Source of the DNA: Durusdinium trenchii
Taxonomy: Eukaryota > Sar > Dinophyceae > Suessiales > Symbiodiniaceae
Length of the DNA: 64,000 nt
Direction: 5' to 3'
Assembly (NCBI GenBank): GCA_963970005.1
Contig: CAXAMN010029005.1
Span: 1-64,000, forward strand
The position numbers were made by a program, and so were the translations under genes. The number at the start of each line of letters is the position of its first letter. The first letter of the stretch is position 1. The notes below the pieces were generated by a model, which was not told the DNA's origin, searched no databases, and saw only the letters and a list, made by a program, of their open reading frames with translations. Below are positions 1-10,427 of the stretch, in pieces.

Positions 1-128
1 ATGGCAAAAGTAACAAAGACGTGTCGATCTATGATGATCTACCTACAATATATGATCCATGTGTATGTATGGTGTTTATCGCATTGTGTTTTTTGGGGGT
101 CTCCCGAGTCTTGCTTTTCCTTGATGAA

Positions 129-350
129 TTAGAAGCCCACCCCACTCTGCACTGCTGAGCTCCACACTCGCTTGGCTGAACTGGAGCGGCTCGGCGACGC
201 TTTGGGCTTGCGCTCTGGGCTCGCTGGCCCTGGTGCCACTGGAGGAGCCGCGGCGGGCACCGCACCCGGAACCGCCGCGGCGACTGGCGGTGCAGGTATC
301 TTCTGATGGAGCTCTTGGGAGCTGGGAGTGGCCACGGATCCATCGTAGCG
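129..350 (-). CDS. Terminal exon, Pro/Ala-rich tail with stop codon
   Basis: Read on the minus strand, an AG followed by GCCGCTACG opens a frame that begins RYDGSVATPSSQELHQK and continues through a Pro/Ala/Val-rich stretch. It ends in a basic Ser-rich tail (SPSRSSSAKRVW) and a TAG stop at 129. The segment is far more GC-rich than its surroundings, as are the other exons here. Composition suggests a disordered cytoplasmic or secreted C-terminus. I recognise no domain. It could end the large minus-strand gene or a small separate one. The plus strand is also open here with low-complexity Ala/Gly, which looks like a shadow. Confidence 0.4.
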   Translation of the reverse strand, partial: RYDGSVATPSSQELHQKIPAPPVAAAVPGAVPAAAPPVAPGPASPERKPKASPSRSSSAKRVWSSAVQSGVGF

Positions 351-959
351 GCCTCCGGTGAAGAGGAGAGGTGAAGCAAGCATATCTAGAAGCAAAGTCT
401 TTGATCCTGCCATCAGCATGTTTGCTTTGGACAGGGAACAGAACAATGACCGAAGTGCATGACTTGCGCTATGAAACAAGCATTGCTCTGCTATGGCAAT
501 GGGCAAAATGACGGACGGAATTCCTCATGTTTTTGAGATATCTCACGATCTACCATGCCTAAAAAAGGATGCGAGGGTCGCTGCGATCCACAACAACAAA
601 TAGTGAATGAACATCTTGAGGAAACACAACCTGGAAAAACATGAACAAACGATGAACCAAGGAAACACTTTCTGAGTAGCATGAGTACTTGGACATCAGG
701 TCCAGTGGATCAAACAATAAGGAGCTCACTGCATCAAGTGGAGGTTTCCTGCTAGGCCGCGCCTGGCGCCCGCAACAAATCAAGCTCCAGCTTCGACAGA
801 TTCCTTTTTAACATCTTCTAACCACACCATCGCTGACTTCGCAAAATCAACTCACCCAACACTCCTGAAAAAAATAATAAAACATCTGGAATTACATCCG
901 ACAACATGATCAAGGGGGGGTCAGGTGATCGTCCAGCTTTCAACCAGTCAGTCCTTCCC

Positions 960-1072
960 GACCACAGCGCCCCCGTTTCGCTTTCAACCAGAGCCGAACC
1001 GTGCAGCGGAGGCGGAACGCCTGTGGAGCTTTTCGAAGAGATCGGAGAGCCGCTTTGACGCGTGGAGACGTC
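960..1072 (-). CDS. Probable exon, polar Ser/Thr-rich segment
   Basis: A minus-strand acceptor (TTTGCAAG followed by GACGTC) at 1072/1073 opens a frame reading DVSTRQSGSPISSKSSTG and on to about 960. It resembles a disordered hydrophilic tail. No family is recognised. It is supported only by base composition, the acceptor and the position between other minus-strand exons. The donor is not certain. Confidence 0.3.
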
Positions 1073-1547
1073 CTTGCAAAAACCCGGCACAGGTGGGACA
1101 CGTCAAACGGTCCCTTTCCGGTGTTCCTGAAACTCTCGAGACGAGGTTAGACAGAGAACCTCTCTTTGGGGAGTCCCAAGAGAGTTACTTGGCTTCATTC
1201 GGCTATGCCTAGGCCGGCGGCCTAAAATGGCCCTCCTAGACCTTGCAAAAGCCTCCCGTGATCGGCAAAAATCAGCTCCTAACATCCAACCTTTCACTCT
1301 TTGGAATGACTGACCAACTTCCACGTGAGATAGAACTGGATCCATTTGAGAACTGTCAGTGTACTTTGAGGAATATTATGTCATTCCCCCAGATGCATCA
1401 CCTGGACCTAGATAGATTCTTTTAAACAAACACATTACCTTCCGGCAAAAGACAGCAACTTTTCTGAGTCGATCCACAAATTTGTGTTCAACCACTGCAT
1501 CCAAAGCCCCCGTGTCACGCATCCATCAAGTGGCCGACGTACCACTG

Positions 1548-1666
1548 GGCGATGGCCGTGCACAGGTCAGCACTGGCTCAGGCTCATTCCGTGTGTGGCT
1601 GGGGGAGTGGTCCTGCGCGTCCGCAGTCTGTAGCGAGACCATCGGTAGAGTCCCCCCGGTGTCAAC
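1548..1666 (-). CDS. Probable exon, polar segment
   Basis: Minus-strand acceptor TCTCAG at 1667-1672 is followed in frame by VDTGGTLPMVSLQTADAQDH and a further polar, His/Pro/Glu-containing stretch to about 1548. No domain is recognised. GC content rises sharply inside the segment, as in the better-supported exons of this strand. It may belong with the 1.07 kb and 0.35 kb exons as one intracellular tail. Confidence 0.35.
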
Positions 1667-2381
1667 CTGAGACAGAACCAATTCGAGATCTCATTGCTGT
1701 TTTCCGGAACTTGGAAAGAATAGCTCTCAACATCTCTCAACCAATAGTACTCATTAAGTCTTGGATGCGGCAAGAATTGGCCAACTTGGGTGCCTTACCG
1801 AAGTAATTCAGTTAGTGATTTGACTCAATGTCATGCCAAGAAAGCCATGTCGGCGCAAAAACAAAGCTCGGGAGCGGTGACTTAGACCACGCACCTCTGG
1901 CGACGGGAAGTGCCCCACACGGGAAGGTGACATGGGTGACGAGGGCCGATCCTCAAGGCAGGCGAAGCTGAGCTTCAATGTTTCATTGAGCTTTTTATGA
2001 TGCAACGTGCAAACTGCATGTTTGAAGTCACATGTGTGAACCTGCTTGCAGAAATCCATGACTTGCTTCTATATGTTTCCATGCTCTTCTGACAGAATCG
2101 CATGCACTCTGAAGGTTGAATCAAGCTGAATAAAGATGAATGAAGCGAATAAGAAGTCCCAGCATGTCTGCACGATGGCAACTTAGTTTTGTTCCAAGCC
2201 TTCCATCCTGTGAAGACTTGCCAAGCAACCAATGTTCACTGCGACGAGTCCTTTTCTGTGGTGGTACGGGTGATCACAAAGCCTGGTTTCACCAGGTCTT
2301 GTTCTTCATGTCGAGCGCCCGTTTGCCAATCAAAACCACGCAAGGCCCGTTCACCGGCATCGCGTGCTCCGAGGCATGGGA

Positions 2382-3980
2382 TCAGTGAAAACCAAAGAAA
2401 CGCCGATTGGTGGCATGGTAGTGTTTCCTCACAACTGCAAAGATCAAAAAGGACGAGGTTGCGATGCATGCGCCTTGTAGCCACTCATCCGCGAGGAGCA
2501 CAAATGTTAACCCTTCCAACGCAGCAAAGAAAATAAGCGAGGGCATGGCCAAAGCGACTACCAGGAAATCTTTGAACAGCTCTGTGCATATTGACTGCCC
2601 CTGTGCCCTGAAGCAGCGTGCGAAAAAAAGCGCAAAAGTCCCAGCGGTTGGAAGCGTCCAAAGCCAAATGGAAAAAGCCCTGATGGTGTGTAGTGGGACA
2701 TGGAAAAAGTCATCATGAGACTGCCAAAAAACAGCCAAGTCAATAACAGACCACAAGATTGGCGCAGTGGTCCCAAGCATTAATGGATACTCAATTGCAT
2801 CGCTTCCCATCTGTTGCTTTAGCGCGGAGGCAACGACTGACCGGACGGAATTGTCAAACTCTTCCTCAGAGCCATACCAGCGCATGATACACTGGCAAAC
2901 GGTTTCTCTATCACAGAGCTGAATTGGCTGCCCGCTCGCAGGGTTTACATGATTGACACTGCAACACCAGCAACGGCACTTCTGCAGTTGAAATTGCCGC
3001 AGCCGCTGATTGGTGGCCTCTAGTGATCTAAAGTATCCACGGAAGGCATGAACGAGGTATAGGGCTTGCATGGCGGCAAACAGGAGCACCACAGGCCAAA
3101 AGATTGCATTGTCAAACGGTTCCACCAGGACAAAAACGCCCTGTGCGAACATAGAAACACTGCCGAGGCACGCTGTCCAACCCAGCAAAAGAGGCTTGAC
3201 CTGGACCATCCCTGGTTTCTCTGCGACCGCTTCTGGATGAGCCCTGAGAAATGCAGCTATCTCGAACATACACCAAAGTCGATCTGCATAGGATTCGTCC
3301 CACACAACCAAAAGGGACTTGGAAGCCTTAAGCACAGCTCCAACGTTTAGGATTCCTTCAGCCTTCATGCTGCGGTCAAACTGATTGATACACATTCTGT
3401 CCACAAAAACGGTGCTTCTCGATCTCCAAAAAGCAAACGTCACGAGCCACAGGATCAGTCCGACACAAGAACACCAGCAATAGAACTGCACTCCAAGCTT
3501 GAGGAACATGCAAGGTATCATCATGAGCAAAGATCCAAGAGTTCCAATCACACATGCAGGTAAGAGGTTCTTCAAGACCATCAACAGCAGAATCTTCTGC
3601 CAACTTTTCACCTGCCAGCTATGGCTCAAAAACACGTCGACATGCTGCTCAGCTTCGCTGAAGTGATAAAAATCCTTACTTCCAGCCGCCCAGAACACCT
3701 GTCCCAAGCAAATCAACATCTGGTACACACGAACAGCGCGAATCATCTCAGGGCGGGTTGACTGGAAGCATTCCATCAGACGAATAAGCTGTTCACGTCG
3801 AGCGATAGACTCGTCAGCAGTGTGGTCAGGCTGTTCATCTTCCTCATTCTGTCCCAAAGGGTGTTCATTTTCTTTGGGAATCTCCTCTTCTAAGTCAATG
3901 CCGGCAAAGCCATCATTGACCGTGTGGGGATCGCCTTCCGTATGGCTGGCAATCTCGCCCTCAAGGCCTTCAGAGTCCAT
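2382..3980 (-). CDS. Multi-pass membrane protein with TIR-like domain
   Basis: A single-exon ORF of 532 codons with its own Met and stop. Residues 1-60 are acidic. DVFLSHSW (115-122) matches the first strand of a TIR/SEFIR-type fold, VFVDRMCINQ (around D194) a later strand, and RLWCMFE (W236, E239) the WC-x-x-E motif. In NAD-cleaving TIR domains a Glu in this region is catalytic, so E239 is a candidate active-site residue. Two or three hydrophobic segments (about 128-187) lie between the first two motifs, and about five more follow (roughly 255-525). The protein is therefore polytopic, with membrane helices interrupting the TIR-like core. Signalling or NADase activity is inferred from motifs only. 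Lack of introns next to intron-rich neighbours suggests an independent gene, possibly a retrocopy, lying in or beside a larger minus-strand gene. Confidence 0.75.
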   Translation of the reverse strand: MDSEGLEGEIASHTEGDPHTVNDGFAGIDLEEEIPKENEHPLGQNEEDEQPDHTADESIARREQLIRLMECFQSTRPEMIRAVRVYQMLICLGQVFWAAGSKDFYHFSEAEQHVDVFLSHSWQVKSWQKILLLMVLKNLLPACVIGTLGSLLMMIPCMFLKLGVQFYCWCSCVGLILWLVTFAFWRSRSTVFVDRMCINQFDRSMKAEGILNVGAVLKASKSLLVVWDESYADRLWCMFEIAAFLRAHPEAVAEKPGMVQVKPLLLGWTACLGSVSMFAQGVFVLVEPFDNAIFWPVVLLFAAMQALYLVHAFRGYFRSLEATNQRLRQFQLQKCRCWCCSVNHVNPASGQPIQLCDRETVCQCIMRWYGSEEEFDNSVRSVVASALKQQMGSDAIEYPLMLGTTAPILWSVIDLAVFWQSHDDFFHVPLHTIRAFSIWLWTLPTAGTFALFFARCFRAQGQSICTELFKDFLVVALAMPSLIFFAALEGLTFVLLADEWLQGACIATSSFLIFAVVRKHYHATNRRFFGFH

Positions 3981-5800
3981 GGCAGCACGAGTTGATTTTC
4001 CAACGGAGAGACACTATGGAAACGAGAGTCACCATTGCTCTCAACCCAGGGGACCGGTCTGCGCCCATAAGACGTTTCTAAGAAACATGTCTGAAAGCCC
4101 TCAGCTTTTCGAAGTAGCACCTGCAAGAACCAGTGGGGACCAATGTTGCCATCATCGTCATCGTCGTCCAGTGTCTGCTTGTTTAAAGGGAAATCCGGTG
4201 GCAAGCACCACGAATTAGGTCGCTGCTGTACCACCAAACTGTCAGGTGCTCAACACATTTCAGTGTTGACGATGTGGATAGGTATACATGGCTAAGTGCC
4301 CCGAGAATCTGAAATTGGGTTGGGTTCTGCTTGCCAGGTGACTGAAACAAGCCAACAAAAAACACTTCGATGTTCCATCCTATAAGAACCCAGGGCATCT
4401 TGAGAAGGTAGGGACTGCCCAGCTACCCCATGATTCCATAATTGATCTTTTCAGAAGTTTCTGATGCTTTTTGAGTCAACTGCCTTGCCAGGGTCCAAGA
4501 TCTAACTGCTGAGAAGATGTATATATATATATACATATATCACCGTTTGAATCTATTTGCCTGGGCCATGCCGGACACAAACAAACAACGAAAGGTATTG
4601 CGATCGCTTCCCATCTCGCTCAGCCAAAGCTCCAAGGGCGGAGCGGTGGCTGCCTGCAAGGGCCAAAGCACTTTGGTTCAACTGAATGAGTCTGATGAGC
4701 AGCTTTGGCGGTCGAGTTGGCCCATGTCGCTTCGAGGTGCTTCGAGGATATAAGATGATGTAAGGTGAACCAGCGAACTGGCCAGGAAATTCAAGAGCTC
4801 CCACAGCTGTGGGACACATCCAAAGGCCCACAGTGAAGAAGGGATGATCCATTCTGGTTACTTGTCCATTTGGCATAATCCAAAACAATGTTCGTCAAGT
4901 TCTGATGACTTACAGCACCTGCGACCTGATTTTAGGTCTGCCCAGCCAGTTCCCAGAGACTTGCTTTGAGGTCTCAACTGGTGACCGATGCTTTTTGAAC
5001 AGGTGACCAACTGACCTATGTTGCCTGTTCTTGATTGTTCTTGTTTCGGATATTCTGGGGTTGATCCTTTGCATATCTCACTTCCAGCCACCACCCACAT
5101 CACCAGCCGCGTGTGAAAAACCGACCCAACTCATCGACCCGCCTTGCGCAAGCTGGGTGGCTCCGGCTCCTAGCACTGCCGACTCCGCCCTCCGCCTATA
5201 TCCGAGGAGTATCACAGGAGAAAGCCTAAACTGGGGAATTCTTCATGAATCTTCAAGAAACATTCCGCTTCCAGCCTTTTTCCAATCCTGAAAGTTTGTG
5301 ATGCATCAGTCCTGAAGTAATTCCTCAAGATCAGCACGCTCCAAGCACCCCTGCAGGCATTCAAATCACAAAAACAAAATTGAGCACAGACCGCCACTCC
5401 TTATAGGTCAAACGGACTTTGTTCTGGTGACTTAGGTCCTGGAGTCCTGGTGTTAGGACTATGAGGAGTCATGGATCCCCACACAAAACGACCGGGTTTT
5501 AATGCTGGCTCACTCATGGGGGAGGCATCAAAACACCACTGGTTCCTAGGTCCAAAAGGCACAGCACATCCATGCATATATATATATATATGCTATATAT
5601 ATATTATACATTATTATACCATCTGGCGTGAGTCCATTGGGCATAGAGCCAAGTGCCATAACGAACAAACCGACATCGTCCCATCGGCCTGTCCGGAGCA
5701 GAGACAAACCGTTTGCATGTCTTGTACATCGGACCGGGTCCTCTCTTTGGATTTCAGGCCATGAAGCCATCTTCACACCCTCCCGAGGAGCAGAAGCACC
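3981..5800. other. No gene recognised; AT microsatellites
   Basis: About 1.8 kb upstream of the TIR-like ORF. It contains short TA arrays (about 4517-4540 and 5577-5612) and no frame with convincing protein character on either strand. It could be promoter plus intron sequence. No relict of the dinoflagellate spliced leader was seen by eye. Confidence 0.5.
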
Positions 5801-5849
5801 AATCTTTCCACTTTCAGGAATTCCACCTGTACCGCCATCTCCGACAGAT

Positions 5850-6010
5850 CATGCCCCGTGCTGCCGGTGCCTTGGTGGAGATCTGTCGCCGCTCACATTC
5901 CGCCAAGAGCTCCCCGACCGCCGGGCGGGAGGAAGGACTCTCGGGCGTCAAGGGCTCCTGGGGCGAAGTGCGGCGTGGGCGGAAGTACTGGGTGCCGCTG
6001 GCACTGCACT
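5850..6010 (-). CDS. Possible exon, Cys/Pro/Ser-rich
   Basis: A GC-rich island with a minus-strand open frame starting near CSASGTQYFRPRR and ending near AECERRQ. The spacing of Cys and Arg is loosely like part of a TSP1 repeat, but Trp is missing and I do not assign the family. The plus strand is also open, so orientation rests mainly on its neighbours. Confidence 0.25.
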
Positions 6011-6449
6011 GCACTGCACTCAGTCTCTCAGACTTCTTAAGTGTGTTTGGGCGAACTTCAACAGGGCTTCGCCCTCTTCAATGCGAGCCCAAACCGAGCA
6101 GGCAGCGCGCCTCAGTGTTCTCTGACCTGACCATGACGAACAGCAGAATATGAACAAAGGCTTCATATGGAGGAGTAATCAAGACTTGAGGCAAGCGGTA
6201 CAGACTCTAGACTTAAATGATCTTAGACGGGGTCAAGTTGGTGACTCAAATTTCTGAGACCTTCTGAGAGACATGACTCAGGCACCACTCAAGAGGTTGC
6301 CTTTGAGACACCTGCAATCGAGATCTTGGCTGGGAATCATTGGTCTCTTCAGGTCTACACTGATCTTCAGATCTTCTGGGGTCCTCCCATCGGCCAATCC
6401 TTGCAGTGTCAGAATTCCTTAGACATCTGCAATCTCAACACGTCTGTCT

Positions 6450-6590
6450 ATGGCATAAAAACTGCCAGATCGGCCTCTCTTTGGGATCCTGCACTGCCAC
6501 CTGGCGCCGTGTACCCGAGCAACGGGGCATCGAGTGGAGGGGCGCTGTTGTGCACCCTGTGGTGTTCTGCACACACGGTTGCAGACTAAC
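6450..6590 (-). CDS. Possible exon, frame undetermined
   Basis: Another GC-rich island between 6.45 and 6.6 kb. One minus frame has several Cys (CVSLQPCVQNTTGC), another reads as a Pro/Gly/Ala-rich polar segment, and the plus strand is also open. I cannot choose a frame. It is noted because composition and position match the minus-strand exon series. Confidence 0.2.
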
Positions 6591-6748
6591 ACAGCCCAGT
6601 GGGTCTGAGGAACATGTCCGTTGTCTGGAATTCCAATGGCATTGGCGTTCCAGCTTTAGTGCAGAGTTGTGACATGCTCCGGATCGCATGCGGATCGCAT
6701 GCTACCAGCAGTATGGAGTTCAAGTTCTTCTTTCAGGGCAACAGCAAC

Positions 6749-6790
6749 TCTCTCTCTCTCTCTCTATCTCTCGTTCTCTCACTATCGCTC
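6749..6790. repeat. CT microsatellite
   Basis: Interrupted CT dinucleotide run (tctctctctctctctatctc) just downstream, in the minus direction, of the transmembrane exon. Confidence 0.9.
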
Positions 6791-6959
6791 GGCAGCAAAA
6801 TAGAAAGCAAACACTGAAAGGATGAGCTCATTATAGAAACCCGAGAAAAGACAAGTGTCAGTAGCCACATTCCTAAGCCAAAGGGACTCCCCAAAGAAGC
6901 AAAACGGTGGTCCGCTGCTCCAAAATGGGGTGTTCCTCTACGAATCCTCCTGGTTTCCC

Positions 6960-7093
6960 CATCCCCCCCAGCCCCCGCAGCCTTCTTCTGTCCTCGTTTT
7001 GTAAGACAAAGTAGGAGGCAAATGCAGCAGCAGCAAGCGCCCGCGAGACTTCCCAGCACCGCGGGCAGTATCACCAGGATCGACGTCTCATCA
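6960..7093 (-). CDS. Transmembrane exon with basic stop-transfer
   Basis: After a minus-strand AG at 7094-7095 the frame reads DETSILVILPAVLGSLAG, then a run of Cys and Leu, then KRGQKKAAGAGG. This is a single hydrophobic helix of about 25 residues followed directly by positive charges, typical of a type I membrane anchor with a cytoplasmic tail. It follows the TSP1 exons at 8.2 and 7.6 kb in gene order, which is what a membrane-tethered extracellular protein would show. The donor site is not certain. Confidence 0.5.
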
Positions 7094-7577
7094 CTAGAAC
7101 CTCAGCGTCAAAGCTCCAAGTCATGGTCATCTAAAGATGTTCCAGCTTGAACAGCAAGATCCAACATCTTAAAGTATCAGTATCATCATTTGCACGATGT
7201 CTTCAGATGTCTTGGGTCAATCTATCTGGCGTGCACATCCTACCTTTCAAAACTTTCTGACAAACCAGGCCGCTGCCGCTGTCGGCGTCGGGGCCCTGGC
7301 CCTCGCCGGTGACCTGCCGGAAGTGGCTTGGCCGGTCTCAAGGATCTGTGGTCTCAATCTGTGATGATTGGATCTGTCCCAAGTTCAAGGCAAGATGATG
7401 TGAGACCTATGTCATTTTGCCGGTATAGACCATTTGGCCAGTCTTGCTCTGCAGCCGGAGAGAGCTCAACAATGTGGAATCGTTTTCCCCCACCCACCAA
7501 TCACCGCCCACCCGCGAGTGTCACCCATGTGATAAATGCTCAATGACTCAATGCCCGGAAGCGTGCCGTGATGAGGC

Positions 7578-7647
7578 ATTGACACTCCCGTCGTCTGGCC
7601 GGCTCTGGGCCGCTGCAGCCCTCGGCAGAATTGGAGAGGCAAACCAC
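7578..7647 (-). CDS. TSP1 repeat, C-terminal half (exon)
   Basis: Minus acceptor GTCTCAG at 7648-7654 is followed in frame by VVCLSNSAEGCSGPEPARRR and ECQC. The V-V-C, then C-x(2)-P, then R-x-C pattern fits the second half of a thrombospondin type 1 repeat. The first half, ending in a phase-1 donor, is at 8.2 kb. The two do not join directly in frame, so a short exon between them is expected. Confidence 0.5.
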
Positions 7648-8196
7648 CTGAGACGAGGAGAAGAGGGTCTCCCATCGAACTGAGCTGCGTCAATCATTGA
7701 ACTTTAAGGCTTTGCAGCACTTGGCATTGAGACCCACAGCATGACACTTGCACGTGCCAACATATGGATCGCTAACTGTATAAACATGCCATACATGAGA
7801 TTCCTGAACAAATGCCATAAAGCCTTCAAGCATTGCCTGATTGCAAACCTCTTGCAATCAATGTCCTCTGGAAAGGAGTGGGGTTTTGTGGGAGTGAAAT
7901 CCATCATACATGATATATATATATATATATTGCTTTTGGGGGTAAGTAATATTTGGAGTCTCAACAGAGCTGATACCTTTGGAGCCATGAAACAAGCTTT
8001 TCTTATGTTAACCAATGGACTACTTGTTCACTAAACCATACCCCCAACAAAAACGTGTCGATCTAGACCAAATGATTGCTCTTGTTTGTTTATTCTTTCA
8101 GGTCTTGTTATACTAAGCCCATCGGCCTGACCAAGTTGGACTCAAAAATTGATCCCCCAAATCTCTTCGGGGCCTCGCGCTCCTGCATGCCCTCAC

Positions 8197-8264
8197 CGTG
8201 GCACACGGCGGTGGCGGACCGGCAGCTGGACCAGCTGGAGATCTGCCAACCACAGGTCGGCGGC
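8197..8264 (-). CDS. TSP1 repeat, N-terminal half (68-nt exon)
   Basis: This exon is bounded by a minus-strand acceptor (ACTCTAG) and a consensus-like donor (G then GTGAGG). The frame reads PPTCGWQISSWSSCRS and ends in VCHG. W-x(3)-W-S-x-C is the diagnostic core of thrombospondin type 1 repeats, used in extracellular adhesion and protease proteins. Entry phase is 2 and exit phase is 1. The plus strand is open over the same bases, but that frame shows no family pattern. Confidence 0.55.
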
Positions 8265-9094
8265 CTAGAGTCGTTTGTCCAACTTGGTATGTGGAGCTCA
8301 AAAAAAGGAAACCAGGCTCCCTACCAACAACCCCCTGTGAAGAAGTTCTTTAGATACACATGTTATTGGTCGAACATGCAGGTGCGAGAAAAACATCAAA
8401 AACAAACAATTCTTTGGCCGAGAACAATGACATGCCGAATCAAACTTGTAAACAAACGCAAACACGTGCTTGGTTGGTAATGAACCATCTTATATTTACC
8501 AAAAGCATGCAAAACGGAATTAATGTTGGTTCAAATGTGTCGAACAAAGTGTATAGCTTTTTTGGGTATTGCCAACCCTCACCACTGTTAGCAGGATCTA
8601 CTGTCAGGCTCCTGATCAAACGCCGGCGCTGCCAACAAGACATTGTCAAACAACTACTGTATACAAGACACTACAAGTCGATGCCTGGGTGCCCGGATTC
8701 GCCTTTACCTTCTTCTCCAATCAAATCGGTCGCTCGGATCTTCCCACGTGGAACTTTGCTTACTTCGCTTCTTTGAGGCTCTCAGAGTCCATCATTGATT
8801 CCTGCTTCAGAACCTTTTAATCCATGTCGGCCATTTAGGAACTTGCGACTTGCCGCCAGTTCATTTTGGCCACTTCGATCAATCAATCTTTGCCATCTAC
8901 TAATTGTCAGCCTCACCCTGTTGAGACACCTCCCCTTCGGTGTCTCCCTAGCCGTAGCCAGCCTCATGAGGTGGTCCGGGCACGGCTGACTGCTGGAAGG
9001 CTTGTTGAGGCCACAAAAGCCGTCAGGCCGCACGGTCGCCAAGTCTGGAACCTTGGCGCACCAGACCTCGCGGTACCTGGCGATGATGTGAATG

Positions 9095-9205
9095 TTGTGT
9101 AGCTACTAGTAGCAAGGTGCATCGCTACGAACGGAGCGATCGTCCGCTACTCGGGGCGCTCCTGGCATTGCTGTTAGTAACAAGAAGCTACGCACGGTGG
9201 AGGCC
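9095..9205 (-). repeat. Dispersed repeat, copy 1 (inverted relative to 40.4 kb)
   Basis: The reverse complement contains CGTAGCTTCTTGTT, CCAGGAGC and CGTTCGTAGCGATGC, the same blocks in the same order as at 40,380-40,530 on the plus strand. The copies are diverged, with small insertions. They belong to a dispersed family of 'GTAGCGATG' sequence. Confidence 0.6.
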
Positions 9206-10370
9206 GGACCCGAGGAATTGCAGCAAGGGTATCAGATCTAAATTGATAAGCAATGCCCTTGGATTTGCTTGGGTAGTGAGGGCAGTGGCCCGAAAGTCAG
9301 AGGCCAGGGCCAGGGCCAAGTTCCTACTCATTGGAAGAGGCTAACGGCTAGCCATCTTGCCACCCATCCACATTGAGGTCCTGAACCAAGAAAGCCAAGC
9401 AGGGCTTCGCAGTCTGCAAGCCGAACCTCCAAGCCAAGCCTCCTCACCCCAAGCCAATCCCACCCCCCGGTTCCATGGACCCAACCCCACAGAGGTCCGG
9501 CTGCAAAAGACAGAGTTCACAACTTGAAGTTCGGGGCAAACTCATTCAGTGAGTTGACGGCACATACCCCACCGTTTCTTCACTCGTCATGAGAGGCTGC
9601 AATGCAGCTTCGTGTATGTGGACATATGCAAACCTGCCCCTGTTGACACAAACACATCAAGGGGTTCTTGCTTCAACTGATGACCACACGTCATGTAAAA
9701 AAAAAGTTCAAGGGCTTTGACGATTGAGGGATCAACGGATTCCGAAGCCAGTCCTTATCCTTGGAGGATCGAAAAAGGATGTCTTGGGCAAATCAAATCG
9801 CTCCCCAAAAGGATGGCCTTTTCGGCTTTGGACCAATCCAAGCATCACTCCGCTGGCCTCAAGGGGATCTCCAAATCGTTACAAACAGCATCGCCTGCAA
9901 CAGTTTAGCTGTTGGTGTCCGAACGGAGTTTGGCTCTGTGTGTTGTCCGTCAGTCGCAACCACTCTGTCCTCTTACGTGCGCCGAGAGCGTGTCGCTTGT
10001 GGCTCGTATATGCACAAAGAACGAATTGGCAGTCACAGCCTTCCGAGTCTCAGAGCGAAAATCAGGTCCCATCGGAGCACCATAGTCAACGTCTTGAACA
10101 AGGGAAGACACAGCTTCAACAAGGGAAGCGGCTACAGCGCTAAGTTGTGAACAAGGGAAGCGGCTGCTCGAATGTTTCAGACTTGATGTACAACTGAGCT
10201 CCCTACCGGCACCAGTATAGGCAAACACACCCAAGGGCGGTGGCTTACTACACGTCTCAAGGAATACCCGGGAGACCTTTGCAACCTGTTTGCCCAGGTT
10301 TTCTTGGCTTCACAGCCGGAGGGTGAGGTGACGTGTGATTTGCCAGTAGCAACATACAAAAACAATTTTC

Positions 10371-10427
10371 TTGCTACTAGTAGCGATGGCCTCCACGCTT
10401 AGTAGCGATGGCCTCCAACTTACTAGC
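10371..10427 (-). repeat. 21-bp minisatellite, about 2.5 copies
   Basis: Units of tagtagcgatggcctccaac occur in tandem. The same 21-bp unit is present at 35.3 kb. Read on the minus strand the unit encodes a heptad of the form E-A-I-A-x-R/K-x. Confidence 0.75.

Noticed and set aside
6000-6020. cactgcactgcactgcactc short repeat as a functional site
   Set aside because: Ordinary short simple repeat with no supporting context.
8076-8480. 134-codon plus ORF with acceptor- and donor-like ends at about 8,101-8,285
   Set aside because: The minus strand over the same bases gives a TSP1 pattern with consensus splice sites and fits the surrounding minus-strand exons.
8940-8960. ccgtagcc-like string resembling the start of the dinoflagellate spliced leader
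   Set aside because: Only the first eight bases match. The following attttggctcaag is absent, so no leader relict is claimed.
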